Assembly (NCBI GenBank): GCA_028290545.1
Contig: JAQGJP010000018.1
Span: forward strand, 1-64,000
Origin: Rhizobium sp.
Lineage (GTDB): Bacteria > Pseudomonadota > Alphaproteobacteria > Rhizobiales > Rhizobiaceae
DNA length: 64,000 nucleotides
Direction: 5' to 3'
Shown here: positions 7,410 through 15,684 of the stretch, piece after piece
Position numbering within the stretch: the stretch's first letter is position 1
How the letters are laid out: the number at the start of each line of letters is the position of its first letter
Program-made: the position numbers and the translations under genes
The notes under the pieces: generated by a model
Seen by the model: the letters and a program-made list of their open reading frames with translations, nothing else
The model's database searches: none
What the model was told of the DNA's origin: nothing

Positions 7410-9857
7410 ATGACCGACTCCAGATATTTCGATCTCGGCGGCGCCTGGTCGCTTTCCTCCGAGGGACAGCCCTCCGGCTTGACGATTATGCTGCCGGGTG
7501 ACGTGCATTCGGCGCTGCAGGCGCAGGATGTCATCCCCGACCCGTATTTCGGCAGGAACGAGGCCGACGTGCAATGGGTCGCGCATCGCGACTGGGTGAT
7601 GGCGCGAAGCGTCACCATCGACAAGGCCGATATCGGCGGCTTCTGGTATCTCGATCTCGATTTCGTCGATACAGTCGCGACCATCCGCATCAACGGAACC
7701 GTGGTGCTTGAAGCCGACAGCTGCTTCCGGCGTTACCGGCCGGATGTTTCCAGGGCGTTGAAGGCGGGCGGCAACACGATCGAGGTGACGCTGCATTCGC
7801 CGATCTCGGCGGGCAAGGCCGTCTATGACAGCCAGCCGTTCGAAGTTCCCTGGCTGGCGATGAATTGCCCGGTCCCATACGGCAACATGCTGCGCAAGCC
7901 CCAATGCCATTTCGGCTGGGACTGGAACATCGCGCTGGCGCCATCCGGGCTTTACGGCACGCTGGCGCTCCGCAGGCTCGGTCCAGCCCGCGTCGAACTC
8001 CTGACGACGCGGCAGATCCACCACACCAGCGGCGCGGTCGATGTCGAAGTTTCCGTGACGCTGTTTGCCATCGAGCCAGGTTTCGTACCGGTGCAATTTG
8101 AGTTCAACGGCGAGAAAGTCGAACTGAACTGCCATCTCAATATCGGCGAGACGAGAGTCCGGCACACATTCTCGATCGCCAGGCCAAAGCTCTGGTGGCC
8201 GGCGGGGAGCGGCGAACAGCATCTTTATCCGCTCAATGTGATCATTCCCGGCGAGACCGCGGGACGGCAGATCGGACTCAGGCACATCGAACTGGTGACC
8301 GACAAGGACGAGGTGGGCCACCGCTTCCTGTTCCGCATTAACGGCCGGGAGATTTTCTGCAAGGGCGCCAACTGGATTCCCGCCGACGCGCTGTTCTCCA
8401 GGACCAGCCTGGCCAAGACCGAGGCGCTGCTGCAATCCGCCGTCGATGCCAACATGAACATGATCCGCATATGGGGCGGCGGATTCTACGAGCATGATTG
8501 GTTCTACGATCTCTGTGACCGGCTGGGCCTGCTGGTCTGGCAGGACTTCATGTTCGCCTGCAATCTCTATCCATCGACGCCGGATTACCTTGCCAATGTC
8601 GAAAAGGAGGTCGATTATCAGGTCAGGCGGCTCTCGCATCATGCCTGCCTGGCACTCTGGTGCGGCGACAACGAGCTTGTTGGCGCGCTCGGCTGGTTCG
8701 AGGTGTCGAAGAACAACCGCGACCGATATCTGGTGTCCTATGACCGTCTCAACCGCACGATCGAGACGTCACTGAAGAGAGCCGATCCGGAGGCGCTCTG
8801 GTGGCCGTCGAGCCCGTCCGTCGGGCCGCTGGATTTCGGCGACGCCTGGCATGCCGATGGTTCCGGCGACATGCATTTTTGGTCGGTCTGGCACGAGAAC
8901 AAGTCGTTCGATCACTATCGCACGGTTCGCCCGCGCTTCTGCTCGGAATTCGGCTTCCAGTCCTACACGTCGAACCTTTTGATCAGCCGGTTCGCGGACA
9001 GAAAGGACATCAACATCGCCTCTCCGGTGATGGAAGTGCACCAGAAGAATGCCGGCGGCAACGAGCGGATCGCCGGCACGATGTTCCGCTATTTCCGCTT
9101 TCCCAAGGATTTCTCCAATTTCGTCTATCTCAGCCAGATCCAGCAGGGGCTGGCGATCAAGACGGCGGTCGAGTACTGGCGGTCGCTGAAGCCGCACTGC
9201 ATGGGCACGATCATCTGGCAGCTCAACGACACCTGGCCGGTGGCCTCCTGGGCAAGCCTCGATTACGGCGGCAACTGGAAGGCTATGCACTACCAGGCAG
9301 CGCGGTTCTTCGCGCCGGTCGCGCTGGTTGGCATTCCATCGACGGACGGCAAGACCATCGAGATAACCATGGTCAACGATCTCGCCGACAATATCGAAGT
9401 CAATGCCAACTTCTATACCGTCGCGCTCGACGGGCGTAGGACGCCGCTGCGTATCGCCCGGGCCACCTGCAGGCCGGACAAGGCGATGGCGCTCGCATCG
9501 ATCGCCGCCGCCGATATTCCCGAGGGCCATCTGCTGTTTTGGGATTTCCGAACGTCTGCCGGAACCGAGGGCAGGGGTCACCATGTGATGACCACCTACA
9601 AGGCTCTGGATTTGCAGCCGGCCGGACTTGGCCACACCGTTTCGCAACAAGCTGACGGGACATATTCAATTTCGCTTTCGGCAACGGGTTTGGCCCTCTT
9701 CATCCTGATCGAGGCTGATTGCGAGGGCCGCTTTTCCGACAACGCCTACGACATGCTCGCGGGCGAGAGCCGGACCATCGCGTTTACGCCGCAGCAGATG
9801 GGGGCGGCGGCGAAATTCACGGTGCGCGATCTGCACACCTGCCAGGCGACCGAATGA
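7410..9857 (+). CDS. Beta-mannosidase, glycoside hydrolase family 2
   Basis: 815 residues, no signal peptide, so a cytoplasmic exo-enzyme releasing mannose from the non-reducing end of beta-mannosides taken up by the adjacent importer. GH2 order is visible: N-terminal jelly-roll (LPGDVHSALQAQDVIPDPYFGRNE), immunoglobulin-like domain, then TIM barrel with NWIPADALF, MIRIWGGGFYEHDWFYDLCD, predicted acid/base Glu422 in WCGDNE and nucleophile Glu513 in CSEFGFQSY, and IWQLNDTWPVASW. These motifs favour beta-mannosidase over beta-galactosidase or glucuronidase. I chose the ATG at 7410 because GGAG at 7399-7402 sits 7 bases before it; the ATG at 7404 would be only 1 base from that site. The actual glycan is not known. 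Confidence 0.93.
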   Translation: MTDSRYFDLGGAWSLSSEGQPSGLTIMLPGDVHSALQAQDVIPDPYFGRNEADVQWVAHRDWVMARSVTIDKADIGGFWYLDLDFVDTVATIRINGTVVLEADSCFRRYRPDVSRALKAGGNTIEVTLHSPISAGKAVYDSQPFEVPWLAMNCPVPYGNMLRKPQCHFGWDWNIALAPSGLYGTLALRRLGPARVELLTTRQIHHTSGAVDVEVSVTLFAIEPGFVPVQFEFNGEKVELNCHLNIGETRVRHTFSIARPKLWWPAGSGEQHLYPLNVIIPGETAGRQIGLRHIELVTDKDEVGHRFLFRINGREIFCKGANWIPADALFSRTSLAKTEALLQSAVDANMNMIRIWGGGFYEHDWFYDLCDRLGLLVWQDFMFACNLYPSTPDYLANVEKEVDYQVRRLSHHACLALWCGDNELVGALGWFEVSKNNRDRYLVSYDRLNRTIETSLKRADPEALWWPSSPSVGPLDFGDAWHADGSGDMHFWSVWHENKSFDHYRTVRPRFCSEFGFQSYTSNLLISRFADRKDINIASPVMEVHQKNAGGNERIAGTMFRYFRFPKDFSNFVYLSQIQQGLAIKTAVEYWRSLKPHCMGTIIWQLNDTWPVASWASLDYGGNWKAMHYQAARFFAPVALVGIPSTDGKTIEITMVNDLADNIEVNANFYTVALDGRRTPLRIARATCRPDKAMALASIAAADIPEGHLLFWDFRTSAGTEGRGHHVMTTYKALDLQPAGLGHTVSQQADGTYSISLSATGLALFILIEADCEGRFSDNAYDMLAGESRTIAFTPQQMGAAAKFTVRDLHTCQATE

Positions 9858-9905
9858 ACCACAGATCAATCGCGGCGTAAGCCGCATATTCGAAAGGATA
9901 GAACC

Positions 9906-10667
9906 ATGACAGCAGTCTCATTCCAGCTCTACAGCGCCCGTAATTTTCCGCCGCTCAGCGATGTCTTCGCATTGCTGGGTTCGCTCGGCTACACGGAAGT
10001 CGAAGGCTTCGGCGGGATTTATGGTCCGTTGGACAGCGACGCGATCAAGGCGCTGAAATCCGAGCTCGACGACAACGGCCTGAAGATGGCGACAGGCCAT
10101 TTCGGGATCGACCAGCTCGAAAACGAGCCCACTCGAATGCTGGAGATCGCCCGTACGTTCGGCATGGATTCGATCTATTGCCCGTATCTGATGCCCGAAG
10201 ACAGGCCGACCGACGCGAGCGGCTGGACGGAATTCGGCGCCCGGCTCGAAAAGGCTTCCAAGCCGTTCAAGGATGCCGGCTACGAATTCGGCTGGCACAA
10301 TCACGATTTCGAGTTCGTGGCGCTGCCCGACGGTTCGCTGCCGCATGACCGGATATTTGAAGCCGGTCCCGGCCTTTCGTGGGAAATCGACGTCGCCTGG
10401 GTGGCGCGCGGCGGTGCCGACCCCTTCAAGGTCATCGACATCTACAAGGACAGGATCAGCTCCGTGCATGTGAAGGACCTGGCGCCGGCGGGCGAGAACG
10501 AGGACGAGGGCGGCTGGGCCGATGTCGGCCATGGCACGATCGACTGGAAGAAGCTGTTTGCGGCATTCAAATCCACCAGGGCCAGGCATTTCGTGGTCGA
10601 ACACGACAATCCGTCCGATCTCGTCCGCTGCGCCACGCGGTCGATCGAGACCATCAAGACATTTTGA
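9906..10667 (+). CDS. Sugar phosphate isomerase/epimerase (xylose isomerase-like TIM barrel)
   Basis: 253 residues of the AP-endonuclease-2 / xylose-isomerase-like TIM-barrel family (IolE/IolI/YcjR relatives). Metal-site features are visible: Glu in EVEGFGG near the N-terminus, the HNHDFEF segment, EIDVAW with an acidic ligand, SSVHVKDL, and a C-terminal VVEHDNP. Members epimerise or isomerise keto-sugars and inositols, or dehydrate or cleave 3-keto-glycosides. It sits 48 bp after the mannosidase with AAGGA before the start, and 11 bp before a Gfo/Idh/MocA dehydrogenase. That pairing recurs in oxidative glycoside and inositol pathways, so it probably acts on the oxidised product of its neighbour (inference). 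The reaction cannot be fixed from sequence. Confidence 0.85.
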   Translation: MTAVSFQLYSARNFPPLSDVFALLGSLGYTEVEGFGGIYGPLDSDAIKALKSELDDNGLKMATGHFGIDQLENEPTRMLEIARTFGMDSIYCPYLMPEDRPTDASGWTEFGARLEKASKPFKDAGYEFGWHNHDFEFVALPDGSLPHDRIFEAGPGLSWEIDVAWVARGGADPFKVIDIYKDRISSVHVKDLAPAGENEDEGGWADVGHGTIDWKKLFAAFKSTRARHFVVEHDNPSDLVRCATRSIETIKTF

Positions 10668-10678
10668 GGAAGAGTATC

Positions 10679-11812
10679 ATGACGAAAGAATATGGCGTCG
10701 GGATCATCGGCTGCGGGAACATCTCCGCAGCCTATTTCAGGCTCATCCCGCTTTACAACAACCTCAAGGTCGTCGCCTGCGGCGACATCAACATGGCAGC
10801 CGCCAAGGCGCGCGGCGAGGAATTCGGGGTCGAGGCGCAGGCGATCGATGCGCTGCTCGCCAACCCGGCGGTCGATGTCATCGTCAACCTGACCATCCCC
10901 GAGGCGCACTATCCTGTCTCGAAGAATGCGCTCGAAGCCGGCAAGCATGTCTATTCCGAAAAGCCCTTCGTGCTGACCATCGAGCAGGGTGAAGATCTTC
11001 GCGAGATCGCCGATGCCAAGGGTTTGCGCGTCGGTTCGGCGCCGGACACCTATCTCGGTGGCTCGCATCAGTTCGTGCGCCACTTGATCGACGCTGGCCG
11101 GGTCGGCAAGATCATGTCGGGCACCGCCCATGTGCTCGGGCCGGGCATGGAAATGTGGCACCCGAACCCGGATTTCTTCTTCCAGCCGGGCGGCGGGCCG
11201 ATCCTCGACATGGGACCTTACTATGTCAACAATCTCGTCAACCTGATCGGTCCGGTGAAACGCGTTGTCGCGCTCGCCAACAAGGCCAAGGAGGAGCGCA
11301 TCATCAGCAATGGTCCGCGCAGCGGCGAGAAAGTGCCGGTTATCGTCATGACCAATGTGCATGCGATCCTGGAATTTGCCAGCGGCGCGCAGATTTCGCT
11401 GCTCGCGAGCTGGGATGTCTGGGCCAATCGCCACCAGAACATGGAGCTCTACGGTACGGATGGCGCGATCTTCGTGCCCGATCCGAATTTCTTCGGCGGC
11501 AAGGTCGAGGTCGCCGGCACGGACAAGGAAGTCCACGAAGTCGAAGTCTGGGATCACCCGCTGACGGCGAAGAACTACCAATTCGATTGGGGCATGCAGG
11601 CGAATTATCGTGGCATCGGTCTTTCCGACATGATGGCGGCGGTTGAAACCGGACGGGACTATCGCTGCTCGCTCGACAGATCGCTGCACACGATCGACGT
11701 GCTCACCTCGATCCTGCGATCTGCGGAAGAGGGCAGGGCCATCGACATCGCAACGACCTGCACGCAACCGGCGGCTCTGGGAATCGAAGAGGCGAGGGCG
11801 CTGTTGCGCTGA
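10679..11812 (+). CDS. Gfo/Idh/MocA-family oxidoreductase
   Basis: 377 residues. The N-terminal Rossmann fold has the dinucleotide motif GIIGCGNIS (7-15), and the family motif EKP appears in YSEKPFVLT at about residue 100. A C-terminal alpha/beta substrate domain contains GGGPILDMGPYYVNNLVNLIGPV, in which the Asp is a usual catalytic or binding position. It catalyses NAD(P)-dependent oxidation or reduction of a sugar or glycoside hydroxyl. The start at 10679 is 11 bp after the isomerase stop, with GAGGAAGAG upstream, so the two are one transcription unit with the mannosidase. A C3-oxidising role feeding the isomerase is possible but is only inferred from the pairing. Confidence 0.9.
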   Translation: MTKEYGVGIIGCGNISAAYFRLIPLYNNLKVVACGDINMAAAKARGEEFGVEAQAIDALLANPAVDVIVNLTIPEAHYPVSKNALEAGKHVYSEKPFVLTIEQGEDLREIADAKGLRVGSAPDTYLGGSHQFVRHLIDAGRVGKIMSGTAHVLGPGMEMWHPNPDFFFQPGGGPILDMGPYYVNNLVNLIGPVKRVVALANKAKEERIISNGPRSGEKVPVIVMTNVHAILEFASGAQISLLASWDVWANRHQNMELYGTDGAIFVPDPNFFGGKVEVAGTDKEVHEVEVWDHPLTAKNYQFDWGMQANYRGIGLSDMMAAVETGRDYRCSLDRSLHTIDVLTSILRSAEEGRAIDIATTCTQPAALGIEEARALLR

Positions 11813-11826
11813 GACATTTTGGCAGG

Positions 11827-11957
11827 CCCCAACCCCACAAGGGGGAGGGGTTTAGCCCTTTGGTCGATAGCAGCTGCGCATTCTGGTGTATGATCGAAAT
11901 TTGCTGGGAGAGAGAGCAACGCATTAACCCTTCCCCCTTGTGGGGAGGGGTTGGGGA
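11827..11957. repeat. GC-rich inverted-repeat intergenic element
   Basis: The left arm 11827-11853 (CCCCAACCCCACAAGGGGGAGGGG...) is complementary to the right arm ending at 11957, apart from a 5-base AGGGG insertion and a mismatch. About 70 bp lie between the arms. It fills the gap between the dehydrogenase and the aldo/keto reductase. It resembles the CCCTCCCC/GGGGAGGG palindromic elements found repeatedly in rhizobial intergenic DNA, and related arms occur in this window at 27415-27450 and 30385-30470. It may act as a transcript end or stabiliser. Confidence 0.65.
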
Positions 11958-11997
11958 GGGGTATTGAGCGCATGATCAATAATTTCTGGAGCATATT

Positions 11998-13053
11998 ATG
12001 GCCTGGCAACCCGCCGAGAACCGCTACGAGAAGATGAAATACAACCGTGTCGGAAAGAGCGGGCTCAAGCTGCCGGCGATCTCGCTCGGTCTGTGGCACA
12101 ATTTCGGCGGCGATACCCGCCATGAATTGAAGCGCGAGATCTGCCAGACCGCCTTCGATCTCGGCATCAGCCATTTCGACCTCGCTAACAATTACGGCCC
12201 GCCGGCAGGTAGTGCCGAGGAAGCATTCGGCGAGATCCTGCGCACCGATTTCCGGGGTTTTCGCGACGAACTGATCATTTCCTCCAAAGCCGGATATGGC
12301 ATGTGGCCCGGTCCGTACGGTGAATGGGGCAGCCGCAAATACCTGATCGCCTCCTGCGACCAGAGCCTGAAACGGCTTGGCCTGGATTATGTCGATATAT
12401 TTTATTCGCACCGCTATGATCCCGAGACGCCCCTCGAGGAAACCATGGGCGCGCTCGATCACATCGTCCGCTCCGGCCGGGCGCAGTATGTCGGCATTTC
12501 CTCCTACAATTCCAAGCGCACCCGCGAGGCCTGCAAGATTCTCAAGGAACTCGGCACGCCCTGCATCATCCACCAGCCGAGCTATTCGATGATCAACCGC
12601 TGGATCGAGGAGGACGGGCTGGTCGATACGTTCGAGGAACTCGGTATCGGCTCGATCGTGTTTTCGCCGCTTGCACAGGGCATGCTGACGTCGAAATATC
12701 TCAACGGCCTGCCGGAAAACAGCCGCGCGGTGCAGGACAAGTCGCTCAATCCGGAATTCCTGAACGAGAAGAATGTCGAGAACATCCGCAGCCTTAACAA
12801 GATCGCCGAAAAACGCGGCCAGACGCTGGCGCAGATGGCGCTTGCCTGGGTGCTGCGCGGCGGCCGGATCACCTCGGCACTGATCGGCGCATCCAGGCCG
12901 AGCCAGGTGACCGATTGCGTGGCCGCGATCGACAATCTCGATTTTTCAAAGTCCGAACTTGCCGAGATCGACAAATACGCCAAGGAAGCCGACATCAACC
13001 TCTGGGCGGCCTCCGCCGAGCGCAAAGGCCCGCCGCGCAAGAAGAAGTCCTGA
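11998..13053 (+). CDS. Aldo/keto reductase, YghZ (L-glyceraldehyde 3-phosphate reductase) type
   Basis: 351 residues closely matching the YghZ/Gpr subgroup: N-terminal RYEKMKYNRVGKSGLKLPA, LGLWHNFG, FDLANNYGPPAGSAEE (Asp and Tyr of the catalytic tetrad), SSKAGYGMWPGPYG (Lys), FYSHRYD (His), and LIGASRPSQV for NADPH binding. YghZ of E. coli reduces L-glyceraldehyde 3-phosphate and methylglyoxal with NADPH. Here it lies after the beta-mannoside genes, separated by a repeat element, so it may be an accessory reductase of the sugar locus or an independent detoxification gene. The first ATG matches the family N-terminus. A strong bidirectional terminator follows at 13143. Confidence 0.9.
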   Translation: MAWQPAENRYEKMKYNRVGKSGLKLPAISLGLWHNFGGDTRHELKREICQTAFDLGISHFDLANNYGPPAGSAEEAFGEILRTDFRGFRDELIISSKAGYGMWPGPYGEWGSRKYLIASCDQSLKRLGLDYVDIFYSHRYDPETPLEETMGALDHIVRSGRAQYVGISSYNSKRTREACKILKELGTPCIIHQPSYSMINRWIEEDGLVDTFEELGIGSIVFSPLAQGMLTSKYLNGLPENSRAVQDKSLNPEFLNEKNVENIRSLNKIAEKRGQTLAQMALAWVLRGGRITSALIGASRPSQVTDCVAAIDNLDFSKSELAEIDKYAKEADINLWAASAERKGPPRKKKS

Positions 13054-13142
13054 TATACGGCAGGGGATTCTCCTGATGTCAGCCGGCGCGGCCAGCCGGC
13101 CGAGTTTCCCTATTTCTCCGACGAGCGGTTTAAAATCACGAA

Positions 13143-13174
13143 AAAAACCCGGCGCGTTTCCGCGCCGGGTTTTT
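13143..13174. terminator. Bidirectional intrinsic terminator
   Basis: AAAA-ACCCGGCGCG-TTTC-CGCGCCGGGT-TTTT: a perfect 10-bp GC stem (13147-13156 with 13161-13170), tetraloop TTTC, flanked by an A-run on the left and a T-run on the right, so it works in both directions. It separates the convergent aldo/keto reductase (+) and the small exported protein (-). Confidence 0.93.
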
Positions 13175-13192
13175 GTCCGTACGAAAGTAAAA

Positions 13193-13444
13193 TCAGTTCT
13201 TGTTATCGAATTTGATGCCGGCCTTGACTTCGCTGATCGCGAGGCCGATCAACTGGCGGGCCTTGTTGCGATGGCCGCCCTTGTCGGCGGTTGCCTTGGC
13301 AAGGAAAAGGTTTGCTGCGGTCAGGTGATCCAGGGCGGACTTCATGTTCGGCTGATTGGCGGCGACAGCGGCTACCCCGGCGCCTGCGACGATGCCGAAT
13401 GCCATGGAAATCGCGACGATTGCAGGGGTCTTGAGGGCTTTCAT
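13193..13444 (-). CDS. Small exported protein of unknown function
   Basis: 83 residues. An N-terminal hydrophobic stretch (TPAIVAISMAFGIVAGAGVAAVAA) looks like a signal peptide with likely cleavage after VAA, leaving a ~55-residue helical mature part: MKSALDHLTAANLFLAKATADKGGHRNKARQLIGLAISEVKAGIKFD. The KGGHRxKA and LIxxAIxEVKAGI pattern recurs in short exported proteins of many proteobacteria with no known role. It ends against the bidirectional terminator and appears to be transcribed alone. It was kept because it has a signal peptide and a family-like pattern; the alternative frame here reads as low-complexity Arg-rich sequence. Confidence 0.75.
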   Translation of the reverse strand: MKALKTPAIVAISMAFGIVAGAGVAAVAANQPNMKSALDHLTAANLFLAKATADKGGHRNKARQLIGLAISEVKAGIKFDNKN

Positions 13445-13534
13445 TAAGGCTTCCTTTGTTTGATTCGAGGTTCACCGCGAAGTTATGATTTCCAATTGTA
13501 TTTCGTCAACTGGAGTCTGATTTGCAGCCGGAAA

Positions 13535-15421
13535 TCACGCATCGAAGTGATCCGGCGGCAAGCCCTTGCGAGCCCGGTCAACCATCTTTCCGTATGCCGT
13601 CTCGAGCGCGCTGCAGAACGATCGCGGATCGAACAGGGATGCGGTCGGCCGCCCGTCGACAAGGTGCTTCCGGAGACTGCCAAGCCATGGCCTGTCATCG
13701 GAGAGCCGCACCGCCAGCTCCACGAAGTGGCGCTCGTCCCTTGCCACGAGTTCGGGCAGGCCCACCGCATTCAGAAGGCTCTCGGAAACCCGCGAGGCGA
13801 AGTTGCTGCCACGCTTTGTCAAAACCGGCAGGCCGGCCCAGAGCATGTCCGAAGTCGTCGTGTGGCCATTGTAAGGAAAGGTGTCGAGACACAGATCCGC
13901 CGCCTGGACACGGGCGATATGTGCCTCGTAGGTCGCGGCCTCGGTGAAGATGATCCGCTCGGATGCAATGCCTTTCCCATTGAGGTAGTCGCTGAAATTG
14001 ACGCGGCCGACATCCTGATAGATCATCGCCCACAGCGTCGAGTTCGGCACGCGGTGCATGATCTCCGCCCAGAGATCCAGCGTCTGGCGGGTAATCTTGC
14101 GGTTGGTGTTGAACGTCGCGAATATCATCTGCTCTTCTGGCAGGCCGAGTTCCCGGCGGGACGTCGCTGGGGGTAGCGCCCGGTGATCGCGGTCATTCGG
14201 CTGGTAACTCGCCGGCATATGCACGAATTTCTCATGGTAATGCGGCTTGGAACTCTCCGGAAGCACGAACCGGTCGCCAATCACATAATCGATATCCACG
14301 CCTGTCGTGGAGCCGGGGAAACCGAGCCAGGCGACATGGATCGGTGCCGCCGGATGGTTCAGCGCGTGGCTGCGTGAATCACCCGTATGACCCTTGAGAT
14401 CGACCAGGATATCGATGCCGTCGCTGCGGACCTTCGAGGCAATCGCTTCGGCGCCGAGTTCGCGCACCGGAACGATCGTTCCCCAATGCGCACGGCCGCC
14501 GTCATCGCGCTCGATCAGATGGCTGCTGGTGTAGCAATACAGCGAAATGTCGAACCGGTCTCGATCATGCAATTCCAGCACATTGCGCAGCAGCCGCATG
14601 GTTGCATGGGTGCTGCCGAAATCATTCGACAGATAGCCGATCCGGATCCGCTTTTTCCATGTGTGCGGCATCGAGTGGCGCCTGGCAGTGACGGTTGCCG
14701 ATGGCTGGCCCTTGATGCAGACATTGTTGGTGGCCAGACGGTTCAGTCGTTCGTCCTCACAATGCAGCAGATTGGCGAAATGCGTCTGCCCCTCGAAGAT
14801 CCAGTCGTTGCCGGCCGCCAATTGCCGGTCGAGCCAGGATTCCTGCGCGGCGACCGTCTCGTAATCGCAGAATTCGCGTGCCACCGCCATCAGCTTGAAA
14901 TGCGTGAAATGATCGTCGGGATAGTGCACGATCAGCTTTTTGAACAGATCCAGATTGTAGGGATTACGGATCTCGGCGCTGATCAGCTCGGCCGCAAGCT
15001 GCAACTGCTCCAGCTTGTCGCTGAGTGTCAGCCGGTTCTTGAAATGCTCCAGCAGTTCGGTTTCGCCGCGCGCCAGGAAACCCTTGACGAGCACGAAGAC
15101 GACATCCGGGTCGTTCGCAACCAGCTTCTGTGCCCGCATTGCCAGCAGGAAGGCCTTTTCCTCCTGGCCTGCCGCCGTTTGTGCCGCGATTGCCTGTTTG
15201 AGGTAGTCGAACCCGCCGTCCTCACTCCTCTCGGCCGCCATCTGGTAGGCTTCGGCGGCTTCCTCAGGCATTGCCGACTTCAACAGCGCATGTCCGAGCA
15301 GTTCGAATATCTTAGGATGCCGTGCGTCCGGCGACTGCATTGCCTTGTTGACCAGGTCGAAGACGGAAGGCAGGTCTTGCGCGTCCCAGGCGTCAAGCGC
15401 TTGTCGATAGAATTGCGGCAT
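13535..15421 (-). CDS. TPR / O-linked GlcNAc transferase-like glycosyltransferase (GT41, SPINDLY group)
   Basis: 628 residues. The N-terminal ~220 residues are helical with TPR-like spacing (LGHALLKSAMPEEAAEAYQMAAERS). The C-terminal half (about 245-600) is a GT41 catalytic region: RIGYLSNDFGSTHATMRLL, DILVDLKGHTGDSRSHAL, PIHVAWLGFPGSTTGVDIDYVIGDRFVLP, FNTNRKITRQTLDLWAEIMHRVPNS and LDTFPYNGHTTTSDMLWAGLPVLTKRG. Bacterial members transfer sugars to proteins, or to flagellar or surface structures, in the cytoplasm. Both domains look complete. No flagellin or adhesin gene is nearby, so the acceptor is unknown. It is convergent with nothing; 114 bp separate its 3' end from the preceding small gene. 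Family assignment is firm, acceptor and donor are not. Confidence 0.88.
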   Translation of the reverse strand: MPQFYRQALDAWDAQDLPSVFDLVNKAMQSPDARHPKIFELLGHALLKSAMPEEAAEAYQMAAERSEDGGFDYLKQAIAAQTAAGQEEKAFLLAMRAQKLVANDPDVVFVLVKGFLARGETELLEHFKNRLTLSDKLEQLQLAAELISAEIRNPYNLDLFKKLIVHYPDDHFTHFKLMAVAREFCDYETVAAQESWLDRQLAAGNDWIFEGQTHFANLLHCEDERLNRLATNNVCIKGQPSATVTARRHSMPHTWKKRIRIGYLSNDFGSTHATMRLLRNVLELHDRDRFDISLYCYTSSHLIERDDGGRAHWGTIVPVRELGAEAIASKVRSDGIDILVDLKGHTGDSRSHALNHPAAPIHVAWLGFPGSTTGVDIDYVIGDRFVLPESSKPHYHEKFVHMPASYQPNDRDHRALPPATSRRELGLPEEQMIFATFNTNRKITRQTLDLWAEIMHRVPNSTLWAMIYQDVGRVNFSDYLNGKGIASERIIFTEAATYEAHIARVQAADLCLDTFPYNGHTTTSDMLWAGLPVLTKRGSNFASRVSESLLNAVGLPELVARDERHFVELAVRLSDDRPWLGSLRKHLVDGRPTASLFDPRSFCSALETAYGKMVDRARKGLPPDHFDA

Positions 15422-15684
15422 CAGCGGCTCTCATTGCTGTATCGGGCAGTATGTCAGGCGCGGCGAATCGCGCGACGGCTCGATCAGCAGACACCGTGAG
15501 CCTTGCGTTGAGGTGACGGTCCCGGCGTGAGTGCGGTCCAGATCTTCTCCGACAGCGGTTTCTCGGCTTGCCTGATCGTGGCGGCGAGGTGCGTGGATGG
15601 AGGAGCAGCTCCATCTGCGGTTTTCTCCGCGCCGGAAAGCCAAGATCGCTCCGGCGCGGTGGGTCTCTGTCATCGAGACTGGTA

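Noticed and set aside
15422-15684. Open frames between the GT41 gene and znuA
   Set aside because: Short, Arg/Ser-rich, no ribosome site; 263 bp of non-coding sequence is the simpler reading.
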